The notes under the pieces were generated by a model. The model had not been told where the DNA came from, did not search any database, and was given only the letters and a program-made list of their open reading frames with translations. Source: Pythium myriotylum (taxonomy: Eukaryota; Oomycota; Peronosporomycetes; Pythiales; Pythiaceae). Taken from it: a stretch of DNA of 64,000 nt. Shown piece after piece: positions 1 through 10,969 of this stretch. Each line of letters begins with the position of its first letter. Position 1 is the first letter of the stretch. The stretch is taken from the NCBI GenBank assembly GCA_023091665.1, contig JALJCQ010000003.1, positions 682,001 to 746,000 of the forward strand, written 5' to 3'. The translations under genes were made by a program, and so were the position numbers.

Positions 1-477
1 TGCGTGGCTGTTTCGCCCAGCGGTGATCTCGTCGCAGTCGGCTCACAGGAGGACAAGAAGATCCATCTCTTCGACGTTGTCGGAGACTCGCTCAAGGAAA
101 GTGGCGAGATTGTGGGCCACTTGGGCGCACTCACATCACTGGCGTTTTCGCCGGATGGCAAGCACCTCGCCGCTGGTGATGCGTACCGTGAAGTGCGTGT
201 CTGGGATGTGGCCTCCCGATCGGCAGTCGTTCAGGGAGCGTGGGTCTACCACTCAACGCGTGTGACGAGTGTGGCGTGGTCGCCGAGCGGTAAATATGTT
301 GTAAGTGGCGCACTCGATGAGCAGATCTACGTGTGGAACGTGGAGAACCCGTCGTCGAAGACACTGTTCGAATACTCGCACAAGGACGGTGTCACTGGAG
401 TTCGTTTCCTCGCCGAAGACAAGATCGTGTCGATTGGTAACGACGCGTGCGTCAACTTCTGGAACTTCAAGCCGTAA
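1..477 (+). CDS. AIP1/WDR1 actin-interacting WD40 protein, C-terminal part
   Basis: The reading frame is open from base 1 and ends at TAA 475-477, so the 5' part lies outside the window. About 158 residues remain, containing the last WD repeats. Visible are LAFSPDGKHLAAGDAYREVRVWD, with the GDAYREV signature of AIP1, then a W-H-T/S-R-V-T-S-V-A-W-SP segment and an ending with V-S-I-G-N-D-A-C-V-N-F-W, closely following the end of WDR1. Family knowledge: AIP1 is a cytosolic double beta-propeller that works with cofilin to disassemble actin filaments. The first in-frame start-like codon (GTG, 4-6) is only an artefact of the window edge. Confidence 0.85.
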   Translation, partial: CVAVSPSGDLVAVGSQEDKKIHLFDVVGDSLKESGEIVGHLGALTSLAFSPDGKHLAAGDAYREVRVWDVASRSAVVQGAWVYHSTRVTSVAWSPSGKYVVSGALDEQIYVWNVENPSSKTLFEYSHKDGVTGVRFLAEDKIVSIGNDACVNFWNFKP

Positions 478-586
478 AAAGTTGGCAGCGGTGAATGCAA
501 GTTTCCAACCCCCTTTTCATCTACAATGAACCTTATAGGGAATGCAGATAAAAAAGCAAGAATGAGTAGAGAATGCTGCGTTACTC

Positions 587-1202
587 CTATTGCTTTGGTG
601 CGATCACGCCTTCCTCCGTGAGCTTCTGCAAAATCTGTTTCTCTACGAACGCGAAGAGTTCGGGCACGAGATCAGGCAGCTGACATGACACGAAGCACTG
701 CTTGCCCGTCCTGCGAGCGAGTCGCTGCGCGATCTGCTGTTCCTCCATCTCTGGCGCACCAACGATCGACGTGATCAACGGCATGGGACTGTATCTCGTC
801 ATCACAGCAGTCGACATGGAGCTAACCAATCCACGCATACAGTGAGCCCAGGTAGACACTAGATCCAAGGAGCGTCAGTGACTTACCCGAGACTCGGTTT
901 ATCGGCGGTCGAGCCCATCCACACGAAGATTGCGCTGCTCATGAGCCAGATCTGCGCGACATACGGCTGGTCGAGCAAGCTACCCGAGATGTCGAGGATC
1001 TTGAATCCCTCGCCTTCCACACCCACACAACGTGAGCCGGAGGATCCGTCCACACACTGCGCGCCTGCACTTCCTTACCTCCATCGAGCTGGAGCTTCTC
1101 CAGCGAGGCCTCAACGCCGTTATCTATGAGACACGCACACCAATGAGGCGCAACGGACGAAGCCTGATGCTCATCGACCTCACCTGTCGTGGTGTCTGCC
1201 AT
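587..1202 (-). CDS. PSMG4: Proteasome assembly chaperone 4 (PSMG4) homologue, 4 exons
   Basis: Four exons join in phase on the minus strand: 1184-1202, 1079-1123, 887-1013 and 587-821, giving 141 aa. All introns are GT-AG (60-65 nt for the first two that are clear, 65 nt for 822-886). The protein keeps the PSMG4 core: a strand ending in F-V-W-M-G, then S-R/T-R-Y-S-P-M-P, then IAQRLARRTGKQCFVSCQL, which matches the LAQRLARKTNKQVFVSYNL block of human PSMG4 by recall. Role by family: PSMG3-PSMG4 heterodimer promotes alpha-ring assembly of the 20S proteasome in the cytosol. Length is close to the human protein (123 aa). It is divergent from the next gene on the plus strand, with only 150 bp between starts. 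Confidence 0.85.
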
Positions 1203-1352
1203 GTTCTGTTGTGGTCAATCCTCCACGGCACAATAACAACATTATTGGCTGAAAATAACAATAATCTTCTCATTTCTACCAATAGACAGTCACATTGAAC
1301 CGTATCAAGCGAACCCCACAGATTCCGAGAGTGAAAAAGAGATCGGACAACC

Positions 1353-2512
1353 ATGGCCGACAGCGTCGCGTTGAACGAGGTCGTGCGCGTGCTGGGCACG
1401 GAGCTGAGCAAGAACGACGAGCGCATTCTCATTGGATCGTACGTACGCGAGTTTCCAGTCTGGCTGCGGTGTTGGCACTGAGCGCCATCCTCGAAAAAGG
1501 ACGGAGGAAGAGAAGGAGGTTCTGCAGAGGCACGCGACGTCGGGCAAGCGCCGCGCTGTTGCGGGCTTCATCACTGGCTCTGCAATTTGTGCCGGAGGTG
1601 AGTGAGCTGGATGGGCTCTTGTAGAGGGAGCTCTGGACTGACATCGAGGTCTTTGGCATTGGGCAGTGTGGAAGGCACTCGGAGGACAACGCCGGATTCT
1701 CGGGGGACTCACCATGGCTAGTGCGTTTGCTCGATGGTTCTCTGGGATATAGACTGGGGGCTAAGCTTGTGTGTTAGGTGGTGGTATGGCGGGTTTCATG
1801 TATGGGATTCTAAGCATTCGCCGCGGCCTCTTTGAGGATATCCTCACGCTGCCGAGCGATAAGTCTCCATTCGCGGTACGCGCACGCGAAATGTAAGTTT
1901 AATGCGTGCAGCTCATTAAGCAGCAAAGAGGCAGCTCACTGGAGCTTGTTCGATAGTCTGGATGAGCAGCTACCCAACAATCCGTTCTATCTGGAGGTCA
2001 AGGAGATTTTGAAGAAGCAAGAGAGAGACAAGTGAGTCCCTTGGCGATGCTATCTTCAAATGTGGTCGCGTGAAATCCTCACACAACAACCTTGTAGTGG
2101 CTCTTGGGACTCGGAGCCCGTGTTTCCTACGTTCAAGCCACCCACACAGGAAGGAAACGACTCCAACTTTGGTTTCGGTTCAACGTCGCCCACTTCGAAG
2201 ATGCCTCGTCTTCCACCGTCCCCACAGGATGATGAAAGATTTGGCAACAGCAGCGAACCAGCCTTCCAATCTGAAACACCATCGACGTCTCCGTCGTCGT
2301 TTTTTTTCGGAGCGTCTCCAACCTCGGACTCGGCAAGCTCGACACCACCGTCGTCTTCGTACGATTACTACGGCAAGCCTCCCTCCAAGAAGGCAAAGGA
2401 CGACGATCCTTACTCCACCGACGACGGGTGGGGCGAGTATGACGACTCTAAGCCAAAAAAACCAGTCACCTGGGAGGAGCTGCGTCGCCGCGCAGCTGCT
2501 GGTAAACAGTGA
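1353..2512 (+). CDS. OCIAD-like putative mitochondrial membrane protein, 6 exons
   Basis: Exons 1353-1438, 1500-1597, 1667-1720, 1778-1892, 1912-2031 and 2098-2512 join in phase to 295 aa. After an N-terminal helix comes a T-E-E-E-K-E-V-L segment, then two glycine-zipper-like hydrophobic stretches (around residues 45-60 and 80-95), a R-R-G-L-F-E-D-I-L segment and a conserved S-P-F-A-V-R-A-R-E motif. The C-terminal third is Ser/Pro/Asp-rich and ends in [15 protein letters not shown], reminiscent of the Y/W-EELR motif of OCIA-domain proteins. The first two exon junctions are chosen to preserve the [11 protein letters not shown] reading frame. The OCIAD assignment is an inference from layout; a generic membrane protein is the alternative. 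A clear relative lies on the opposite strand at 3314-4262. Confidence 0.6.
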
Positions 2513-2544
2513 ATCAATTCAAACAATAACCATGTCATCATGAG

Positions 2545-3207
2545 TTACTTTTGCTGCACCAGTCCGAACTTCATCTTCGAGGCAAAGTCTGCCTCCTTCT
2601 GGATGAGCGTCTTCATGCGGAGATCTAGGATGGTTTCTGACTTTGACCGCTTGCCGAACCGCTTCTCCTCCAGAACGAGGAGCCACTCGCTGAGACGGAT
2701 CCTTGTCGGCTCGTCGAGTCCTGTGCCTTTCGCATATCCAGCAGAGTCTAGGAGCACAGCAAGATCGTCTTCTTCAGGGAGTTCACGCTGCCAGAAGAGG
2801 CGCATACTTTGGTCGAGTCCTCCAGCCGTCGTGAACGGGTTCCGCTTGATCACACGCACACCGTCCATGGCTAACGTCACGAGTTTGCTGCGGCTGAGGA
2901 AATCCAAGTCGCTGCACATCTTGAGGAGGTAGTTGGTCTCACGCCACAGGAACGGGAGCTGCTGAACCATGCGCCGTCGCCACGCCGCGATTTTGTCGAC
3001 CACCGAAAGCGAGCACGACCTGACGTGAAGGATGAGCTCGAGAATTTCGACCGTAACCACATCAGCATCTTGTTCCAGCGAACAGCAACAGCGCAGGAGA
3101 GCGTCGATCGCCTCTTCGCGTTTCACGATCGCACGTAAGATTTGCAGCTCCTCCTCCGAGTGGAAGCCTTCGAACGAAATTGCTTTCGGAGAAGACGACG
3201 TCGCCAT
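2545..3207 (-). CDS. Conserved-looking hypothetical protein, 220 aa
   Basis: Single-exon frame starting at an ATG in good context (TCGCCATGGC on the plus strand around 3205). The upstream in-frame extension to 3279 begins with GTG and is not used. The protein is mostly helical and basic, with a motif E-F-x-S-E-E-E-L-Q-I-L near the start, F-L-W-R-E-T-N-Y-L-L in the middle and a Leu/Lys-rich end. No membrane segment, signal peptide or recognised domain is visible. It is convergent with the OCIAD-like gene (32 bp between stops) and shares the strand with the paralogue downstream. I do not recognise the family; the clean codon use and start context support a real gene. Confidence 0.6.
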   Translation of the reverse strand: MATSSSPKAISFEGFHSEEELQILRAIVKREEAIDALLRCCCSLEQDADVVTVEILELILHVRSCSLSVVDKIAAWRRRMVQQLPFLWRETNYLLKMCSDLDFLSRSKLVTLAMDGVRVIKRNPFTTAGGLDQSMRLFWQRELPEEDDLAVLLDSAGYAKGTGLDEPTRIRLSEWLLVLEEKRFGKRSKSETILDLRMKTLIQKEADFASKMKFGLVQQK

Positions 3208-3313
3208 GGCGATTGGAGAGGCGCTCTTTTGGGGGGCGACGCTAAAGCGAGTCTTTAGATAGATTTGATTACCAGGCACGAGAAAAAACTACGTATCGCA
3301 GCAGAGCGGCACC

Positions 3314-4262
3314 TCAGAACCCTCGGGAAGCGCGGTGGCGTTGCTCATCCCAGCGCGATTGGTCTCTTTTCATGCGTGCCTTCGCTTCGTTACTAGCGTC
3401 ATCCTCCCGGCGACGAAGGTCTCTATCCTTCGTAGGTCGATCACCGAGACTCGCACGGGAATCTCGGACTCGTTGGTCGAAAGTCTCAACGTCGTAGACG
3501 GTCGTGAAGGGCTCGAAGGATGGAGGCGGCTCCGTCCAGATCACTTCTTTGTCATAACTTCCACGTGCAGAGCTGGTCAGAAGATCAGTGTACACACTCT
3601 TTCTTAGTGCGCGACGTACTTGTCCTGCGCACGCGGGAACAGCTCCTGGCGTCGACGGTGGATCTCGCGGATCAGTTCGCTTCGAGGCATCTCGCGCTCG
3701 ATTCTAGAGGGAGATATCGTGAGCGTGGCCCCTCCCGAGTAAAGATACATCTCCCTCACATCTCCCTCGCGCGGAGCGCGAACGGCGAGTGTTCCTCTGG
3801 GATGCTGAGCAGGTCAAGGAACATTTTCTGCCGGACCGAGAACATCCCGATGGTCATGCCTGCGAGCGCGCCCCCTGTCATTCCGTCCCAAAAACTGTCA
3901 GTGAACCGAGCTCCGTGGGTCAGTTATAACGATCGGACACGGACACGCTGTGGCCACTGGAGTGAGCCGATTGCCCACGGCGAAGCGCCAGCCGATCCCA
4001 CCCGCGGCTGCACCGCCGAGCAGACCGACGAGCGATCGCTTGCGTGCGATCGCGAAGTTGGCGCGCAGCACCTCGAGCTCCTCCGGTCTACGAGAACGAA
4101 ATGAGAAGAGTTAATGAGAAGAGTTCTCTGTTAAAACCGAAGACGACCCCGAGTTGTGGAGCCGGGTCCGCCTCACGTGTCGAACCGCACGGAGCTGTTC
4201 ATCTCGCGCATGACGGCGCGGAAGGCTCTCTTGCTCTCGCGCTTGATCTCGTGCTCGCTCAT
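3314..4262 (-). CDS. OCIAD-like paralogue of the 1353-2512 gene, 5 exons
   Basis: Exons (minus) 4177-4262, 3947-4087, 3760-3894, 3620-3703 and 3314-3572 give 234 aa in phase. The core G-G-A-L-A-G-M-T-I-G-M-F-S-V-R-Q and H-S-P-F-A-L-R-A-R-E aligns with [16 protein letters not shown] and [10 protein letters not shown] of the other gene. Exon 1 is 86 nt in both genes and ends in the same phase, and both have a splice site directly after RARE. The C-terminus is charged, ending with R-H-R-A-S-R-G-F, without the Ser-rich tail of the relative. The donor of intron 2 (GTGTCC at 3941-3946) is weak, so the residues around that junction are less sure. Likely a membrane protein of the same organelle; function is inferred only. 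Confidence 0.6.
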
Positions 4263-5211
4263 GTTGGCCACTGGAGATCCATCGAGACAGACGTTGAAGT
4301 GGCCAACGGCCTGTTCGAAGTTTTGTTACACGGACTTCGTTAGTAACCGTGTGGGACACGAGCGATTGTGGAATTTCAGGTTTCGTCAACAAGTCTCCGA
4401 CTCGCCCCGTTTCTTCCCAAATGGGTCTGGTTCAGCTCCGCACTATCCAGCGTAGGAATTCTAAAAATATGGAACTTTAGGGAAGTCCAGTGGCGAAAAC
4501 GGCGGTGTAAAGTCCAGAAAACGCCGATTGTACTTGAAGTTCGTATAGTGGGAAAACCTGTCGTTCCGTTGTCGTCACGGGATGAGACACGTGCAGATCC
4601 TGAGTGAGTGACATCATCACGCGAGGGATCGAGGAGGAGGAGGAGCCCAGCTCGTCGGGCGCGCGGCGGCGCTCGTGGGTAGTAATGCGCCGAGGCATGA
4701 ACTCCTGCACTCGAATGCGCTTGAGTTAACCACGCGCCGCATGCGCGGAGGCGAGCATGGAGTGGAGTTAACAGAGAGCGCAGGAAGTACATACCGTGGT
4801 ATGGTGCCAAGGGCAGATGAGCTTGATGGCGGCAGCCGGGGAGCTCTCTCGGCATGTCGCCAAGTATACTGTATCGCGGCGATGACGTCCTCTGGACGAA
4901 TCCCAATGCGGACGAAACGTTTCAGGCGGAAGATGGATGCATTCTGCTGTGGATTGACTTAAAAACTGCGGCTTCCTACGGTCGCAGCTCTCGGGCCTCT
5001 GCTTCAGCATGCTGCTACCAAATGACGGCACGCGCTACGCAAGAGTGATCCAGGAGAAGGAAGGAGGCAAGAGACTCGATCTTCAGAGGAGACGTGGGAT
5101 TTCACACATGGATGGTATTGTACAACACAGCGTCGGAACTTAGCTTTGGCATTTCATGGGTAATTGGCTCCGCTGGGTTCCTCGCCGCACAACCATGGCT
5201 CGGACGAGCGT
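4263..5211. other. Gene-free interval
   Basis: About 950 bp between the start of the OCIAD-like paralogue and the stop of the first WRKY19-like gene. Frames here are short, mutually overlapping and Arg/Ser/Ala-rich on both strands, as expected of GC-rich non-coding DNA. I see no recognisable gene, repeat or transposon end. It should contain the promoter of the minus-strand gene starting at 4262. Confidence 0.5.
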
Positions 5212-5946
5212 CTACTTGGCGACAACGTGCTTGTCACAGTAGGTACCCTTGCGGATCGTCGTCAGGCAGTACGGAGCCTGGCAACGGCGGCCGCCGCCGT
5301 GGGCGAAGCACTTGCCGTTACCACGGTCCTTGCGTTCGCAGCCCTCGACCACGCACGAGCGCACACCGCCGTGGAGGTAGCAGAAGCCGTTGCGCTGCGT
5401 GCCCTTCTCACATCCTTCGTGGAGGCAGCGCTTGCCACCGCCGTGCGCGCGGCAGAGGCCGCCGCCCTGGGAGCTCTTGGAGCAGCCGTCGACGCTGCAG
5501 CGAGCGCCGCCGCCGTGGCCCTTGCAGAGACCGTTCGACTGCGCGCGCTTGTCACAGTTGCCGAGGCGGCACGGCTTGCCCTTGATCCAGCGGCCGTCCT
5601 TGTTGAGGAAGGTGCCGGGCTTGCGGAGGCAAGGGTAGCTCGACATGACCGGGAGCGCCGGGAGCTGGACGAGCGGGACCGGAGCGGCCTGCGCGGCGAG
5701 CTGCTGCTCGGTCGCGAGGCTGGTCATGATCGAGTTGATGAGGTCGGCGTCGCCAAAGACCGAGTTGAGCGACTCCTCGCCGTTGAGCTTGGCGTTCGGG
5801 TTGTACTCGAAGGGCTCGATGTCGCCGTCGAGCAGCGCGAGCTCGCCCTTCTTCTCGGTCTTGATGACCGACTCGCTGTAGATGGGCGGAAACATGCACG
5901 TGTCCACAGGGGAGTCAGGGTGAACAAGCGCGTGGGTCATGATCAT
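5212..5946 (-). CDS. WRKY19-like zinc-finger repeat protein, 244 aa
   Basis: Start chosen at ATG 5946 (MIMTHAL); the upstream extension is low-complexity. The N-terminal half is acidic with a Pro/Val-rich stretch before the fingers. From about residue 140 there are five tandem units of the form C-x4-C-x7-G-x-C-x2-H-G-G-G, for example RCSVDGCSKSSQGGGLCRAHGGG and KRCLHEGCEKGTQRNGFCYLHGG; the last is degenerate (C-x4-C...C-x2-H without GGG). This matches the WRKY19-like zinc-finger family that is expanded in oomycetes. Role: probably nuclear, nucleic-acid or protein binding; there is no WRKY domain here despite the name. A paralogue lies at 9488-10969, transcribed away from this gene. Confidence 0.8.
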   Translation of the reverse strand: MIMTHALVHPDSPVDTCMFPPIYSESVIKTEKKGELALLDGDIEPFEYNPNAKLNGEESLNSVFGDADLINSIMTSLATEQQLAAQAAPVPLVQLPALPVMSSYPCLRKPGTFLNKDGRWIKGKPCRLGNCDKRAQSNGLCKGHGGGARCSVDGCSKSSQGGGLCRAHGGGKRCLHEGCEKGTQRNGFCYLHGGVRSCVVEGCERKDRGNGKCFAHGGGRRCQAPYCLTTIRKGTYCDKHVVAK

Positions 5947-8900
5947 GTTGTCGCGACGAGTGACGAGGAGATGAGGGGGAAGAGGAGAGGAGGAGAGAAG
6001 CGCGAAAGCGGTGGCACGTAAGCTTGGTGTATCCCAGGGGATCGTACGCTTGACCGAGATCAAAAAGCGTGGGGTTGTCGCCGCTTGGTTGGTGGGCCAA
6101 GAAGGTCGAACGGTAAGGAGTCTACTGCGAGGCCTCCGTAAGAATCGAAAATGATCGACGCGCCGAGCGCCGTTGGCAGCGGCGATCCCCGAACACTCAA
6201 CACTCGCCTTCCCCCACGATCGGTCGACAGCCATAAACGTACGCTCGGTCTGTGGACTCGAGCCTCGATGATGCACCGCTCGGAAGAGAAGGCGAAGCGG
6301 CGCAGAGCCGGGCCATTCCCAACCAGCTGGTTTCCCGCGTCACAAAGCCGAGCCGGTTCACAAACCACGGCCATTCTGAACAGCCACTTTGGGGTGATGA
6401 GTGACCAAACAGATGACGCGGGGAGATGGCGCTTTTACGCTCGAAATGCAACATGAATTCAGTTCGCCAATGTACACTTTCCAGCAAACCCGCACACGCA
6501 GACAGGGCGGCCCGGGCGTGATCTTCCACAAATGGCATTTTTTTTTGTTTGTTGGTTTTGTTGGTTTCTGTGGGTTTTCTTCTTTTCTGCTGAAAAGCTC
6601 GAACCTCTGACAACCCGTCGCGGACTTTTTGGACATGCAGAAACCAAACATCCGGACTATGGCCGTCCGTGGGTGAAGTCGCGAAAATGCGTGCAACCGA
6701 GATGACGCATTCGGTAGAAGCTTCCTGTGCCAGGAACTTGGGCGGCCCGGTCTGGATCTGTGTGAAAGGTCAGTCGGGAGGAAACGAACGAGGCAGCTTC
6801 AACATGGCATGGCTTGCTCATCACAGTGCACCTCTCCGCACCTGCATTGTCTCCGCCCGGACGCCGTGGACGGAAATGTACTGTGGCGCACGACGAGGCC
6901 ATGGATCCACAGGTCCGCCCAAGTCTGGACACTCAAGTGGCGCAAGTCGCTGCGTTTCAGCAGCTCGAGTGAGTTCCCAAAAATTGCCAAAAATTGCACT
7001 CGCCACAGGTTGAGGTCACCATAAGATCCATCGGTCATCCTGACTGGTATGGCTCCTCAAGTGGCCAGACGCTTTTTGTCGATCGTGTAAAGGCGTCGAC
7101 ACGGCAATTTCAAGGGTCATCGACCTGTGGATGGCGAGATGAATCTGCATGCATGGATGGATCTTCATGCTCGGTTTTCTAGTTCATCTGGGCCCATCCG
7201 AGGCAATCTGGTCTCCTACGCAGGCCCAGCTGGAGCTCCAAGCGGTGATCGCGCCTTGTCCCAACGCTACGTGGCCGCCAGGTGGTGCCTATTGTCAGCG
7301 AGACGGCAGGGGATCGTTGGGATCATCAATCGCGTGCCTCGGTGGGGCCTCCTCCTCGTCTCGGGAAGACAAGTTCTTGGGGAAACAGAGTCCGGAAGGC
7401 TACGTTCTCGGCACAGACTTGCGTTGTCGCGAACCTCAAGCTGTTTGTGGGCGTTCGCCATAGCGTAGATGATCCTCCATTGAATCCACGGACACCCACG
7501 TGTGGCTGTAATGAAGTGGGATCGCGTCTAGTTAAACGGATGCACCCAAGCACCGAGTACCGTGCTCTGCGAGTTTTGCTGTTGGGCACCCTCAGCTTCA
7601 AGAACCAGAGCTCGCCTAACGCACCGTTGAGCGCATCCAGAACTCGCGCGAGGTCTTTGTGGGGCCAGGGCTCGTGAGTCATGATCCATGATCCAGCCGA
7701 GCTGAGCGACGTCACGGCGTCGCCACCTTGGATCTTCAAGCAACAACACAACTGGATGGTGACTGAGGTGACTGAGCCGTGATCAGCTATCCTCTGAAAA
7801 GCAGATCGACGACGCTGATGATGTCAAGCGACATGCGCGCCGTTGGCGTGAACGTGCGGGGCCGGGCGACGCCCCTTGGACGAATCACGCCAAAGGATGG
7901 ACTGCTTGCAGTTCTGTACATACATGGACGCCAACGTCCCGTGCGCATCATCCATCATCTATCCTCGCACAAGCAAACGTGGGGCGGATCGAGGCACCAA
8001 AGCTGGCGTTTCTGAGATCCGCCAAGACATCTAATAAGCCTGTACTGTCCAACGACTAGAAAGCCAGATAGAGGGACCGCGAGCACCGGTGGAAAAGAAA
8101 TGGGGCCTTGGAGCATTGCACATCGAGACATAACCCAGCTCAGTGTGTATGTATCAAGTGGTGATACGTCATATATCTGGATTCATCATCGGCACACATG
8201 CAGATTCCACTAGGTGTAAGTACAGTAGCAGTTTCGTGCATGCGACGGCGGCCTGTTTCGCCTTCGCCGCCGCGCTGGCAAGCAACCGTTCTCTGCGCGC
8301 GAAGATTCAGGGTTCAATGCCTGGTCTGCTCATGACGCGGGGCGTCGCAGATACATAGATTGTTCTCATCTGTCGGTCCGATCCGAGGCGAACACATCCC
8401 AGCACGGAAGAGCCCATCAGCGCTTCGTCAATGCACTCTCGCAGACAACGTCGGACCTCGTTATCCCCCCAAGGGGCACTTTGCCCGCGTACCCATTTCT
8501 CACCAGCAGCGCGAACCGAACGTTTCTGGTGTTCACCTGAGAAAGTTCAGTACACGGTGTGGTCCACATCGAATTCAACTTTCTCCACGTCGATCTGATG
8601 CGATTTTCCGGATCAGTTCTGTATCTGAGTTTGGAATGGGTCCAAAATTTTGAACACCGGTACCGTTACCGGTTCCACCTTGAAGTGGGCTTCCACGTTC
8701 TGGTCCGGTCTGGACTTATCGTCTTCCGCCGTCAACATGCTTATCTCGTGGGCAACTCGCCCGCTGCTCACTGGTTTCGCTGGCAGCTGCTGAGTGGGAG
8801 AAGCTTCTTTGCCTGGCTAGTAGCTACTGCGTCGAGATCAGAGCCAGTGGTCCGGGTGGCGAGAAATTCTCCATGTGGACGTCCAGGTGGGGCGGCGTCC

Positions 8901-9487
8901 ACCTGCCTCGCTTGCTCCTTAGGGGAGATCTGTTCGCTCCGTGCCCGTCCTTGCAGCTGGGTCTGCGAAGCGCCATCGGACTCTGTGCTGAACTGCTTGC
9001 AGCTGCGCGGGCCAGCAGAACGGCCAAGATGGACACCCAGAGAACGAAGTCAAGTGACTGAGTTCTGCACTTCGAAGACCGCGGAAGGTTTTCGAAGGGT
9101 CGCGCGTGACTTTCCATCGCCGCGAAAAAAGCGATATTGAAGAGCTTCTCGGTACGTATGGAAAATGAGTCGTGCAGACGGAAAGCTGGTCGGCAGCTGG
9201 GTCGGTTCTCGATCACTTGGTCTCTCCCTCCCCGACATCGATTCATTTTGCGGCCTTTCACTGGTGCAGCAGGCCGACCCAGGTTGCTGGCTACTTGGCT
9301 GAATTCTGGGGCGACTCGCAACCGAGTGGCCAGTGCTTTGTCCTCTGACATGGATTCTTGAATTTTTTCGTGCAGGGTAGTGGAGGGACGGCTGTGTTCT
9401 CAGCCCAGCCGAAGTGGGAGAAAAAGCGACAGGTCGGAGAGGTCGTCAGCCCCTCTTGCCGTTGAGGGCCGAGAGGAATTTCGAATC
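5947..9487. other. 3.5 kb gene-poor interval between divergent zinc-finger genes
   Basis: No frame in this interval has a recognisable domain; the longest (8559-9140 plus, 8824-9351 minus) overlap each other and have biased Arg/Ser/Pro composition. Visible sequence features are a T/G-rich tract at about 6538-6600, a short direct repeat CCAAAAATTG at 6973-6993, and alternating ACCGGTACCG/TTACCGG near 8655. The two flanking genes point outward, so both promoters must lie here. Decayed transposon sequence is possible but I found no terminal repeats or transposase motifs. Confidence 0.5.
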
Positions 9488-10969
9488 ATGGACGAAGTCG
9501 CCTTCGTCGAGTCGCTCTTTCAACCGGAACTTCGTTCCAGCCCTCATCCATCACCCACTCAGTCTCTTCTGATATCGGCGTCGGTCACGCCGACCGCTCC
9601 ATCTCTGCCATCGTCGCAGTCGTCGTCTCCTCGTCATAGATCCTTCAAGTTCATGACTGCGAACATGGCGCCATCCGTCTCGCCAGGTACTCTACGCGTC
9701 GGCGTCGGACCCGAAGAAGAGGAAGTCTTCCGCCAGCTACTTAATGAGCACGACTTCGACGACTCACTGTCCATGGCGGCGCATGCCGAGAGCATGGTCG
9801 ACCACCTCCACGGCGCGAATCTGCTCGAGCCCATTGAGCTGCCCAAGAACGGAGTCGGCGCCATGTTTGATCCGACATTCAAGGATGTGTTCCTCAATAT
9901 GGCATCCCCGATCGCAGCGTCTCCTTCTTCGTACCCATTCAAGGTCTTTACTCCTTCCGATCATACTCCTCGGTCGGTTCTCGACCCGCACAGGACGCCC
10001 CGCAACGGCATCTACAACGACGGCCTGATACCCGTACAGCCTCTCGGGAACCCCGCTGTAAGCACAACCCAGTCCGTGAGCGCGATCCAAGCCCTTCAGC
10101 AAGCGCTGTGGAGCAACAACCCGAACGGCAACGTCCACCGGCTGAACCCCAACAGCATCAAAGACGTTATGCGAGCTGCCACCACCGCCTCTGCTGCGAG
10201 GAGTGCTACCGCACCATCACCTACAATTGCGGTCTCACGTTCCCAGTATGGCATGTCTCCGGCGTCAATGTGGGTGCCTACCACTCTTTTGACTCCCACA
10301 GGCGTTGGACAGCCCGTTCCGGATCTTCACCGGAACATCTCCAGCAAGAAGTCCAAGGCAAAGAAGCCGTCACGTGATCCGATCTCGAGACCGACGTGTG
10401 CGTCCTCCGCTCTGTCCGCTCTGTCGGCATCGCTAGAGTCTGTCGCCAACGGAAAGGAAAGAGCAGCGCCGGTCTCGAGAACGCCGAAGGCTCCAGTGCA
10501 GAAGCCGTCTTTACCTATGTCTGTCGCAGCGTCGGAATCTCTCGACTCGGACGAAGCCGAGTCCAAGGCCACCAAGGGCAAGAAGTGCGTGGAAGAAGGC
10601 TGTGTGCGCCGCGCGCAATCCAACTCACGCTGCAAGGCCCACGGAGGTGGCGCACGGTGCCAGTTCGACGGCCCGGGCGGGTGCACTCGCAGTTCCCAAG
10701 GTGGAGGGTACTGCAGAGCTCACGGCGGTGGCAAACGCTGTGAGTACCCCGGCTGTACGCGAGGACAGCAACGCAAAGGTCGGTGCTACGTCCACGGTGG
10801 CATCCGCAAGTGCCAGACCGACGGCTGCGAGAAGAAGGACCGCGGCAACGGCTTCTGCATTTCCCACGGCGGCGGCAAACGTTGTGTGTTTCCCGGGTGC
10901 TCCAAGTCAGTGCGCCGCGGCAATTTGTGCCAGAGCCACGAGGACGCCGGGTCGGTGTCGTCCGTGTAG
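9488..10969 (+). CDS. WRKY19-like zinc-finger repeat protein, 493 aa
   Basis: Start taken at ATG 9488 (MDEVAFVESLF) rather than the upstream in-frame codon at 9380, whose extension is Arg/Ser-rich. Residues 1-350 are disordered, rich in Ser, Pro, Thr and Ala with scattered acidic patches. From about residue 365 there are five CC-type units: C-V-E-E-G-C...C-K-A-H-G-G-G, one unit with a two-residue insertion (DGPGGC), then two further GGG units and a final C-V-F-P-G-C...C-x2-H. The order and spacing match the 5212-5946 protein, with which it forms a divergent pair. The long N-terminal region suggests a transcriptional regulator; that is inference. Confidence 0.8.
   Translation: MDEVAFVESLFQPELRSSPHPSPTQSLLISASVTPTAPSLPSSQSSSPRHRSFKFMTANMAPSVSPGTLRVGVGPEEEEVFRQLLNEHDFDDSLSMAAHAESMVDHLHGANLLEPIELPKNGVGAMFDPTFKDVFLNMASPIAASPSSYPFKVFTPSDHTPRSVLDPHRTPRNGIYNDGLIPVQPLGNPAVSTTQSVSAIQALQQALWSNNPNGNVHRLNPNSIKDVMRAATTASAARSATAPSPTIAVSRSQYGMSPASMWVPTTLLTPTGVGQPVPDLHRNISSKKSKAKKPSRDPISRPTCASSALSALSASLESVANGKERAAPVSRTPKAPVQKPSLPMSVAASESLDSDEAESKATKGKKCVEEGCVRRAQSNSRCKAHGGGARCQFDGPGGCTRSSQGGGYCRAHGGGKRCEYPGCTRGQQRKGRCYVHGGIRKCQTDGCEKKDRGNGFCISHGGGKRCVFPGCSKSVRRGNLCQSHEDAGSVSSV

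Noticed and set aside
4376..4906. 176-codon minus-strand ORF
   Set aside because: Arg/Ser/His-rich without motif, overlapping frames on both strands.
5164..6021. 285-codon Ala/Arg-rich ORF on the plus strand
   Set aside because: Antisense shadow of the WRKY19-like gene.
8559..9351. Two overlapping ORFs of 193 and 175 codons on opposite strands
   Set aside because: No domain, biased composition, and each excludes the other; treated as non-coding.
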